A DNA stretch of 35,248 bases. Origin: an uncultured Verrucomicrobia subdivision 3 bacterium (lineage in GTDB: Bacteria; Verrucomicrobiota; Verrucomicrobiia; Limisphaerales; UBA11358). A program made the position numbers and the translations under genes. The stretch is from NCBI GenBank assembly GCA_903827955.1, contig CAIKKJ010000073.1:1-35248 (forward strand). The letters run 5' to 3'. Below, piece by piece: positions 28,826 to 35,248 of the stretch (the first letter of the stretch is position 1; each line of letters starts with the position of its first letter). A model generated the notes under the pieces. That model was not told where the DNA came from, made no database searches, and saw only the letters and a program-made list of their open reading frames with translations.

Positions 28826-30172
28826 TCAGGCGACAAAACTATAGTCGTATGGTTTCCGCATTTCGCGAGTCAAATGCGGCGTCGCCACGGCGGCGGTGTC
28901 GCCGGTGAAAATTTCCTTTTCGGAATCCCATTGCAACTTCTGGCCGGTGCGGAGTGCGATGATGATGAGGTGGCCGATGCACGCTGAACGGTGGCCGGTC
29001 TCGACATTCGCCACCGGATCCTGGCGCGACTTCATACAGTTGAAAAAATTTCCCATGTGGTCCTTGCTGCCGGCCAACTTCACGGCGTCGGCGGGCAATG
29101 GTGCGTGGATCAATTCCTTGTCGCTCGCGCTGATGCCATCACGGTTCACCCAAATCCAACCGTCAGTGCCGATGAATTTAATGCCGTTGCGCTGGCCGTT
29201 TTCGTCGAGGATCGCCCCGAACGGACTGTCGGCGGTGGTAGTGCGGACGATTTGTTTCACGCCGTTTGCCCAGTCGAGCGTGGCCTCGAATTCACTCGGG
29301 GTCGTATAACCGTCCGGCAAGGGCGGTGTAATGACGCGCGCTTCGATGCCCACCGGCCCATCAAGGCCAATGCCCCAGCGGGCGATGTCGTTGTGGTGCG
29401 CGCCCCAATCTGTGACCGGGCCGCCGGCGTAATCAAACCACCAGCGAAAGGTCGCGTGGCAGCGTTCGGTGAAATACTCGGCGGCGGCCGCCTGGCCGAG
29501 CCAGAAGTCGTAGTTGAACTCCGGCGGCACGGAAACTTTTTGGAAATGATTCCCGCGAATGCCCGCCGGGACAAAAACGTGGACTTCCTTCAGTTTGCCG
29601 AGCCGCTGGTTGCGAACGAGTTCGCAGGCGAGGTGAAAATAATTACTGCTGCGCTGCTGCGTGCCGGTCTGAAAAACAATTTTATTTTCGCGCACGGCCT
29701 TAATGATATGACGGCCTTCGCCAATCGTCAGCGTGAGCGGCTTCTCGCCATAGACATCCTTCTTCGCCTTGGCGGCGGCGAGATTGATGAGCGTGTGCCA
29801 ATGATCCGGCGTGGCTTGCACGATCGCATGGACATCATCGCGTTCGAGCAATTTTCGGAAATCAGAATACTTCGCAGGCGATTTGCCGGCCTTCGTAAAT
29901 TTCTGCACCGCCGATGCCACGTGTCGTTCGTCCACGTCGCACACGGCCACGATGTCGCCGAAACGCTGAGCGTTCCCGGCATCCCCCTGCCCCATGCCGC
30001 CGCAGCCGATGAGCGCGATGCCAGGGCGTTCGTTCGGACTCGAGACGACACTGTTGGTTTCAGCAGCGGCAAGTTCACGCTCAATAAACCATAACGGCAA
30101 ACCCGTCGCAGCAGCGGTGAACGCCGTTTTGCGGAGAAAAGAACGGCGAGAGATTTGAAAATTGTGTGGCAT
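28826..30172 (-). CDS. Tat-exported Gfo/Idh/MocA-family oxidoreductase
   Basis: The start is at ATG 30172 (448 residues); an upstream TTG is rejected because it adds residues before the signal. It has a twin-arginine signal (SRRSFLRKTAFTAAATG). The Rossmann fold starts PGIALIGCGGMGQGDAGNA, followed by IVAVCDVDERH, AIVQATPDHWHTLINLAAAKAKKDVYGEKP (the EKP catalytic/NAD(P) motif) and GTQQRSSNYFHLACELV. The C-terminal domain has GGPVTDWGAHHNDIARWGIG. Such exported Gfo/Idh/MocA proteins are numerous in Verrucomicrobia and Planctomycetes, usually with sugar or inositol substrates; the substrate here is unknown. It converges on the tRNA-Arg with only 7 bases between. Confidence 0.93.
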   Translation of the reverse strand: MPHNFQISRRSFLRKTAFTAAATGLPLWFIERELAAAETNSVVSSPNERPGIALIGCGGMGQGDAGNAQRFGDIVAVCDVDERHVASAVQKFTKAGKSPAKYSDFRKLLERDDVHAIVQATPDHWHTLINLAAAKAKKDVYGEKPLTLTIGEGRHIIKAVRENKIVFQTGTQQRSSNYFHLACELVRNQRLGKLKEVHVFVPAGIRGNHFQKVSVPPEFNYDFWLGQAAAAEYFTERCHATFRWWFDYAGGPVTDWGAHHNDIARWGIGLDGPVGIEARVITPPLPDGYTTPSEFEATLDWANGVKQIVRTTTADSPFGAILDENGQRNGIKFIGTDGWIWVNRDGISASDKELIHAPLPADAVKLAGSKDHMGNFFNCMKSRQDPVANVETGHRSACIGHLIIIALRTGQKLQWDSEKEIFTGDTAAVATPHLTREMRKPYDYSFVA

Positions 30173-30286
30173 AATTTTAGGGTGGCTGGCAGAAATTAAA
30201 CCAGCCCGCTCCGCCAAAGCCAAACGCAAACCGCGCCAGCATTCGCCGCGATTGCACGCGTGACGGATTTTGTCTAAAGTCCCGCC

Positions 30287-31066
30287 ATGTCATTTTGGGG
30301 CAGATTGAACTTGAGCCTGCTGGCCGCGATTTCGCTGGCCGCGCTCAACGGTTGTTCCCCGGCGGATCAATCGCAACTCGAGGAGGAGAAGGAACCACAT
30401 TTCGTTCTCGGCAACAACCGCTTCAACAGCCTCGACTACGACGGCGCCATTGAAGCATTTCAAGCCGCGCTCGAAGTGAATCCGCGCTCGGCGCAGGCGC
30501 ACTACCGACTCGCGCAACTGTTCGACACGAAACATCCCGACCCGGCGGCGGCAATTTTTCATTATCAGGAATACCTCCGGCTCGACACCCGCGCCGAAAA
30601 CTCCGAAGTCATCCGCCAGCGCATCGTCACCTGCAAACAGCAGCTCGCCGCCGACGTGCTGGCCATGCCCAGCGCGCCAGCGGCAATGAGACACCTTGAA
30701 GACATGACGGAAACCAACCGACTGTTGCAACTGAAGATTGACCAGCTGAACGCGCAGGTGAAACAGTGGAGCGACTACGCCACGAGCCTACAGGCTGCCG
30801 CCAAAAACAATTCCGCCCCGCCGGCTGGCAACAACGCCATGCCAGACGACATGAGCACGCCCAACAGCACAACCACGCCGCCGGCACACAGCAAACCTAT
30901 AACCACGCCGCACCCACCGAAACCGCATACGCACATTGTCGTCGCCGGCGAGACACTGGCCGGCATCGCCCGCAAACACGGCGTGAGCTTGTCCGCATTG
31001 CAGGCGGCCAACCCCGGCGTCACGCCCAAAAAATTGCACGTCGGACAGACGTTGAACCTGCCCTAG
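30287..31066 (+). CDS. Lipoprotein with TPR and C-terminal LysM domain
   Basis: The 259-residue protein has a lipoprotein signal with lipobox LNGC (Cys23). TPR-like helices follow (about 37-105: LGNNRFNSLDYDGAIEAFQAAL, AHYRLAQLFDTKHPDPAAAIF), then a short coiled coil (about 130-165), a Pro/Thr/Asn-rich linker, and a LysM peptidoglycan-binding domain (THIVVAGETLAGIARKHGVS to HVGQTLNLP) at the end. It probably bridges the outer membrane and the cell wall. It is 3 bases upstream of the next gene, which in turn overlaps an ABC ATPase, so the three form an operon. The 114 bases before it are shared with the divergent oxidoreductase gene. Confidence 0.9.
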   Translation: MSFWGRLNLSLLAAISLAALNGCSPADQSQLEEEKEPHFVLGNNRFNSLDYDGAIEAFQAALEVNPRSAQAHYRLAQLFDTKHPDPAAAIFHYQEYLRLDTRAENSEVIRQRIVTCKQQLAADVLAMPSAPAAMRHLEDMTETNRLLQLKIDQLNAQVKQWSDYATSLQAAAKNNSAPPAGNNAMPDDMSTPNSTTTPPAHSKPITTPHPPKPHTHIVVAGETLAGIARKHGVSLSALQAANPGVTPKKLHVGQTLNLP

Positions 31067-31069
31067 CGC

Positions 31070-31867
31070 ATGACTTCGCGCCTGACATTTCTCGGTCTCA
31101 CAGCGTTTTGGGTGACGATGAATATATTTCTCTGGGAGGCAGAATACGGCGTGCGCGGCGGCGACACGCCGGTTCCGTTTGAACTGGTCTGGAAAAAAAT
31201 TCTCACCGCCCCGGACGCCTCCTCGTTGAGCGTCTATCAAAACCGCGAACGCATGGGCTACGCGGAATTTTCCACCAGCGTCGGCCAGCAGATGGCCACG
31301 TTGGACGAGGACAAACTTCCGCCCGAAGGCCTCGTCAGCCGCGCCGGCTACCAGGTGCATCTCGCCGGCAACCTCGCACTCGGCGACTTCACCAACCGCA
31401 TCAAATTCGACGGCCGCGTGCTGTTCTCCACCGTGCGCCAGTGGCAGGAGTTTAACCTGAAAATCACCTCGCGCCTCGCGGTCATGGAACTGCATTCGCT
31501 CGCCACCAACCAGACCATCCACATTAAAATCAGCGGCGACACGGTGAATCTGGAACGTGAACTGACCTTTACCGAACTGAAAAATCCCAACGCGCTCGTC
31601 CGCGCCTTTGCCGGAAATTTTGCCGACGCGCTGCTAGGCGCAATGGATCTGCCCGACCTGACGCCCGCCGACGCCACGGAAAAAATTTTATGGGAAGCCC
31701 GCCGCACGCGGGTCAAAATCGGCAGTGAACTCGTCCCCGTCTACCGGCTGGAATCCAGCGCGCTCGGCCACATGGTCGCCGTGGACGTCAGCCCGCTCGG
31801 CGAAATTTTGCGCGTCGATTTGCCCGGCAACATCAGCGCCCGGATTGATGAGTGGAGCAAACCATGA
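31070..31867 (+). CDS. Membrane-anchored unknown protein coupled to an ABC ATPase
   Basis: The 265-residue protein has one N-terminal hydrophobic anchor (LTFLGLTAFWVTMNIFLWEAEYG) and an extracytoplasmic beta-rich body (MGYAEFSTSVGQQ, YQVHLAGNLALGDFTNRIKFDGRVLF, VKIGSELVPVYRLESSALGHMVAVDVSPLGEIL). No family is recognised. Its stop overlaps the ABC ATPase start (ATGA), indicating translational coupling and probably a joint function. The shape resembles periplasmic adaptor or lipid-handling accessory proteins, but this is only an impression. Confidence 0.75.
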   Translation: MTSRLTFLGLTAFWVTMNIFLWEAEYGVRGGDTPVPFELVWKKILTAPDASSLSVYQNRERMGYAEFSTSVGQQMATLDEDKLPPEGLVSRAGYQVHLAGNLALGDFTNRIKFDGRVLFSTVRQWQEFNLKITSRLAVMELHSLATNQTIHIKISGDTVNLERELTFTELKNPNALVRAFAGNFADALLGAMDLPDLTPADATEKILWEARRTRVKIGSELVPVYRLESSALGHMVAVDVSPLGEILRVDLPGNISARIDEWSKP

Positions 31868-32589
31868 TTGAACTAGACCAGCTTGTAAAAAGTTTTGGCG
31901 ACCTCGTAGCCGTCAATAATGTGTCGCTAAAAATCGGGCGCGGCGAATTTTTTGCCATGCTCGGCCCGAATGCCGCCGGCAAAACCACCACGATCAAATT
32001 GCTCGCCGGCCTGATGAAACCAACTGCCGGCGCCGCGCGCATCTGCGGCTTTGATGTGCAGACGCAGCCGCTCGAAGCCCGTCGGCGGCTCGCCTATGTT
32101 CCCGATTTTCCGTTTCTCTACGACAAGCTGACGGCGTGGGAGTTTTTTCGTTTCACCGGCCAGATGTTCCAACTCGACGCCGCGCGCATCGAAAAAAATG
32201 CGCAGGAGCTCGTGGCACGTTTCCATCTTGCCGAATTTGCCGACCGCGCGCTGGAAGGCCTTTCGCACGGCACGCGGCAACGGGTCGCCATCGTGTCCGC
32301 GCTGCTGCACGATCCGGAGGTGTTTGTGATTGATGAACCGATGGTCGGCCTCGACCCACAGCACGCGCGCATCGTGAAAGATGTCTTGAAGGAACGCTCG
32401 CTCGCCGGCATGACCGTGCTGGTTTCCACCCATCAGTTGAGCATCGCGGAAGAGATGGCCGACCGCATTGGTATTATCAACGGCGGCAAACTCATCGCCG
32501 TCGGCACGCGTGACGAACTGCGGAAACAAAGCGGCTTGGCGGGTGCGCTGGAGGAAATTTTTCTGTCGCTGACAGCCGAGGCGAAGTGA
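31864..32589 (+). CDS. ABC transporter ATP-binding protein
   Basis: The 241-residue nucleotide-binding subunit has Walker A GPNAAGKT (34-41), a Q-loop region, signature LSHGTRQRV, Walker B VFVIDEP, D-loop GLDP, and H-loop VSTHQ. It belongs to the DrrA/CcmA-like (ABC-2) exporter group by its length and the FAMLGPNAAGKTTTIKLLAGLMKP start. The start is ATG 31864, overlapping the upstream stop; the GTG at 31852 is rejected. No permease gene follows: the next gene is on the opposite strand and ends 1 base away. The permease must be encoded elsewhere, or the upstream anchored protein takes part. Confidence 0.92.
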   Translation: MIELDQLVKSFGDLVAVNNVSLKIGRGEFFAMLGPNAAGKTTTIKLLAGLMKPTAGAARICGFDVQTQPLEARRRLAYVPDFPFLYDKLTAWEFFRFTGQMFQLDAARIEKNAQELVARFHLAEFADRALEGLSHGTRQRVAIVSALLHDPEVFVIDEPMVGLDPQHARIVKDVLKERSLAGMTVLVSTHQLSIAEEMADRIGIINGGKLIAVGTRDELRKQSGLAGALEEIFLSLTAEAK

Positions 32590-32590
32590 T

Positions 32591-34012
32591 TCACTTCTTC
32601 GGCGCGTCTTTGCCCCAGCCGAAAAGTTTTTTTTGTTTGATGACTTCCACGATGGCGGGCGGGACGAATTGTGCGACGGACTCATCGCCGGAATGAATTT
32701 TCGCCAGCACTTCGCCGGAATAGATCTTCAGCGATTCGGCACTATAGCCGGTGATGTCCACGATGAACTGGTTGTCCACGAGATGCTGGTAGAGATTTTT
32801 CAGGTGCGGTGCGATGTTGAGGTTCTGCACCGTGGTGAGCTGGCCGTTTTTTTTGTCGAGCGAGGGATAGACGTAAAGTTTCGCGCCGTTTTTGAAAAGC
32901 TGGCCGAGCGATTCCATCAACCCGCCGGGGAGGTCGGTGTAAAATTTTTCATCCAGCACATCACGCAACCGCACCAAGCCGATGGGCAGGCCGATGGGTT
33001 TCTGCGTGTGGCGTGAAAGATACGTCACGAGCCGGTGGTAACGAAGAAAATTGGAAATCAACACCGGCTTGCCCAGCGCACATAGCGTGTCCACGCGGTC
33101 CAAAAAATCACGGTGGTCAATCGCGTCGCCCACCTTCAATTGCCGCAGCGTCATCTCGAACATCGCCACCGGCTCCTCGCCGCCAAGCGCCGGTTCTTTC
33201 AAAAACATTTCGTGCGCCCGCTCCATCATGTCGAGCATCGGGTTCGTCAGCGGGCGGAAGCTGCCGCGTTCCAATAGCACGGGTTTTTTGTAGAGCAGTT
33301 CACTGGGGATGACGGTGTCGCCACTGGCGGTGAACAGCGCCGCCTCGGTCAGCCATTGCTCGACGAGCTGCAGCGCCATCAGCCGGTTGTCCACGCGGTA
33401 AAACGCGGGACCGGACATTTTGATCATGTCCACCTCGACCCGCTGGTTCGTCAAGCTGTCGAGCAGTGAACCGATGAGCGTGATGGGGTCGGCGTTCTGA
33501 TAAAATGCGCCGTGGATCAAGTTAACGCCAAGCAGACCGAACGCCTCCTGCTGGCGCGGCGTCTCCCAGTCGAGCATCCGCGCGTGGATGATGATCTGCG
33601 AAGGTTCGGCCTGGGGCACGGTCTGAAATTTTACACCGAGCCAGCCGTGGCCACCTTCATCGCCGGGCTTGGAAATATGTTTGGTCGTGACCGTGTCAGC
33701 AAAGGCGAAGAACGTGCATTTGTCGCCACGCGTCTTGTCAAGGCGTTCGACCAGTAAATTGAATTCCAGATCCAGCATCGCCTGCAACCGCTGGCGGCTG
33801 ACGTAGCGGGCGGCCTGGCCATAAATCGCGTCGCTCACCGCCATGTCGTAGGCGGAAATCGTCTTGGCCACCGTGCCCGAAGCCTTGCCCACGCTGAAAA
33901 ACCAGCGCGCGACTTCCTGCCCCGCGCCGATTTCGGCAAAGGTGCCGTATTTCTTCGCGTCGAGATTGATCTGCAGTGCCTTCTGTCCGGTGTTGAGCTT
34001 TTCTTTAATCAT
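32591..34012 (-). CDS. Conserved cytoplasmic protein of unknown function
   Basis: The 473-residue protein is taken from ATG 34012; the upstream TTG reading extends into the intergenic region. It begins MIKEKLNTGQKALQINLD and has the block GTFAEIGAGQEVARWFF near residue 25. The block reminds me of a widely distributed bacterial protein family without an established function. No signal peptide or membrane helix is visible. Other notable stretches are FFAFADTVTTKHI, GHGWLGVKFQ and GLPIGLVRLRDVL. It converges on the ABC ATPase with a 1-base gap. Its gene order next to a debranching enzyme does not reveal a role. Confidence 0.75.
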   Translation of the reverse strand: MIKEKLNTGQKALQINLDAKKYGTFAEIGAGQEVARWFFSVGKASGTVAKTISAYDMAVSDAIYGQAARYVSRQRLQAMLDLEFNLLVERLDKTRGDKCTFFAFADTVTTKHISKPGDEGGHGWLGVKFQTVPQAEPSQIIIHARMLDWETPRQQEAFGLLGVNLIHGAFYQNADPITLIGSLLDSLTNQRVEVDMIKMSGPAFYRVDNRLMALQLVEQWLTEAALFTASGDTVIPSELLYKKPVLLERGSFRPLTNPMLDMMERAHEMFLKEPALGGEEPVAMFEMTLRQLKVGDAIDHRDFLDRVDTLCALGKPVLISNFLRYHRLVTYLSRHTQKPIGLPIGLVRLRDVLDEKFYTDLPGGLMESLGQLFKNGAKLYVYPSLDKKNGQLTTVQNLNIAPHLKNLYQHLVDNQFIVDITGYSAESLKIYSGEVLAKIHSGDESVAQFVPPAIVEVIKQKKLFGWGKDAPKK

Positions 34013-34099
34013 TTTTCTCGCGCGTCGACGATACACAAAAACCGCCGGGTGTCCAACAAGTTGCTTTCGGCAAAAACCCTTCAAACTTGAATGATAATT

Positions 34100-35248
34100 T
34101 CAGCCACGACTGGAGCTACGATGCCCCAATAATTTCCAGACCCGCAACGCCTCCGTCACGCCCCAAGCCTGCGCGTCGCAGCCACGCTGCGTGTGCGGAG
34201 CGTCACCGTCGAGAATTTCGGGAAGCTGGCCGAGGCAGCCTTCATTCAGGATTTTTCCCGAACTGCCAAGATAACTTTTCGCCGCCGCCACCGCTGCCGG
34301 CGAATAATCCCACGCCGTCGCCAGTGCTTCGCAAAATGTCGGGAACGTCCATGTCCACGCCGTGCCGTTGTGGTAGGCAGGCTTACGCCGCGTGTCCTCG
34401 TCACCCTCGTAACGCGGCCAATACGGTTCGGGCGGATTGTTGATGAGCCGGCCATCGTTGCCGTAGACCGGCAGCGGCACCGCAACCGGCAGCGGCGCGA
34501 CCGAGCGCAGCGCCCCCGGCACGACGAGAAATTTCTGCACTGCCTCAACGCAACGTTTCGCGCGTTCGCCGGTCACGAGACCGAGGCTGACCGCAAACAG
34601 GCAATTGTTCCGCAGCGCATCGCTCGCCAGCGCGTCGCGGGCGATGACACGCGGTCTGGCCAGAAGCACATCGGCGAACCAGCCTTGGTCATCGAGCCAG
34701 AATAATTTTTCAAACGACGCGGCCGCATGGTCCGCGAGGTCGTGCCATTTCTTTTGTTGGGTCTTCGTGGAAATTTTTTCCAGCAGCCGCAGCAGCCGGA
34801 TCCACAACACCTGGATCTCCACGGGATAACCTTCGCGCGGAGTGCCGGCGGGATAATTCGTGTCCATCCAGGTGAAATGGCTCGGACTCCAGATGAGCGC
34901 GGAATCGGCGTCCATGCGAATGCCGTTCGGCGTGCCCTGGGAATAATTTTCCGCGATGCTGGTCAGCACGTCGCCGATGGTGCGAACATCATCAACGTGC
35001 GTATTAAAAAATTTCTGGTCAGCCAAATCTTCGCAGACAACCGCAAACCATAATGGCGCGTCCGTCGTGTCCCGGTTGGAAACGTCGTTGCCATGAATGG
35101 TGTTTGGCAGCGTGCCGTCTTTTTCAAACTTAGCGAACGTGAGCAGGAGTTGTTTCACCTCGTCCGTCATGCCCGCCGCCAAAAGCCCGCGCGCACAGAT
35201 GAGCGAATCGCGGCCCCAATCGAGAAACCACGGGTAACCGGCGATGAC
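34100..35248 (-). CDS. Glycogen-debranching-type amylo-alpha-1,6-glucosidase, C-terminal part (5' end outside window)
   Basis: The frame stays open to the right edge of the window. The visible 382 residues begin VIAGYPWFLDWGRDSLI, the start of the (alpha/alpha)6-barrel catalytic domain of GDE_C-type debranching enzymes (GH133-like). ADSALIWSPSHFTWMDTNYP (with the conserved TWMD), GYPVEIQVLW (Glu), HNGTAWTWTFPTFCEAL and QAWGVTEALRVW follow. It hydrolyses alpha-1,6 branch points of glycogen or related glucans. The N-terminal domain would be to the right. The gene lies 87 bases upstream of the 473-aa unknown in the same direction, so they may share transcription. Confidence 0.88.
   Translation of the reverse strand, partial: VIAGYPWFLDWGRDSLICARGLLAAGMTDEVKQLLLTFAKFEKDGTLPNTIHGNDVSNRDTTDAPLWFAVVCEDLADQKFFNTHVDDVRTIGDVLTSIAENYSQGTPNGIRMDADSALIWSPSHFTWMDTNYPAGTPREGYPVEIQVLWIRLLRLLEKISTKTQQKKWHDLADHAAASFEKLFWLDDQGWFADVLLARPRVIARDALASDALRNNCLFAVSLGLVTGERAKRCVEAVQKFLVVPGALRSVAPLPVAVPLPVYGNDGRLINNPPEPYWPRYEGDEDTRRKPAYHNGTAWTWTFPTFCEALATAWDYSPAAVAAAKSYLGSSGKILNEGCLGQLPEILDGDAPHTQRGCDAQAWGVTEALRVWKLLGHRSSSRG

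Overview
The window looks like a chromosomal segment of a Verrucomicrobia-type bacterium, probably in or near the Pedosphaera/Limisphaerales group. This rests on protein types and style, not on a marker gene. It carries a DUF1800/DUF1501 pair, a DUF6600 protein, a TIGR03790-type protein beside a PEP-CTERM protein, Tat-exported Gfo/Idh/MocA and DUF1501 proteins, thrombospondin-type-3 repeats, and many short interspersed repeats in an otherwise GC-rich chromosome.

Layout. Positions 1-2989 hold a threonyl-tRNA synthetase gene cut in two by about 1.5 kb of foreign-looking DNA: short tandem repeats, an AT-rich unknown gene with a very strong ribosome binding site, and a strong terminator. A secreted unknown (-) and RNase R (+) follow. 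Positions 6361-13965 form a tightly packed run: a 1.7-kaa DUF1800 protein, a Tat-exported DUF1501 protein, a membrane-anchored pseudopilin-like protein and a cysteine-cluster protein. On the minus strand, ruvC, a small membrane protein, ruvA, a DUF374 acyltransferase and priA form a DNA-repair/replication-restart cluster. That cluster contains three kinds of repeat: inverted 10-mer arrays around the membrane-protein gene, a heptamer array at the start of the acyltransferase gene, and a 74-bp palindrome lying in frame inside priA. A DUF6600 protein ends the left chromosomal part.

Positions 21009-28781 are best read as a 7.77-kb integrated element. Its boundary is a 39-bp repeat of the 5' half of a tRNA-Arg(CCU) gene: an orphan half at 20971-21009 and a complete tRNA at 28743-28818. 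A tyrosine recombinase lies next to the complete tRNA. Two 23-bp sites that look like integrase arm sites and a 9-bp inverted pair lie just inside the two ends. The backbone encodes the integrase, a 281-aa unknown, an excisionase-type small HTH protein, an HUH replication initiator with the two-tyrosine Y-x-x-K-Y-x-x-K motif of phiX174-like initiators, and a small protein translationally linked to it. The cargo is a 984-aa secreted RCC1-Ig-TIGR03790 protein plus a PEP-CTERM protein. No capsid, Zot-like or conjugation gene is visible.

Right of the element come a secreted Gfo/Idh/MocA oxidoreductase (-), a LysM/TPR lipoprotein, an anchored unknown and an ABC ATPase as one (+) run, a conserved unknown (-), and the C-terminal part of a glycogen-debranching-type glucosidase (-) that runs off the window.

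Main points for a second look: the split ThrRS; the tRNA-bounded HUH element with surface-protein cargo, and its replacement of the tRNA 5' half and promoter; the in-frame palindrome in priA; the repeat-flanked membrane gene inside the ruv cluster; and an 8-codon relay ORF between the DUF1800 and DUF1501 genes.
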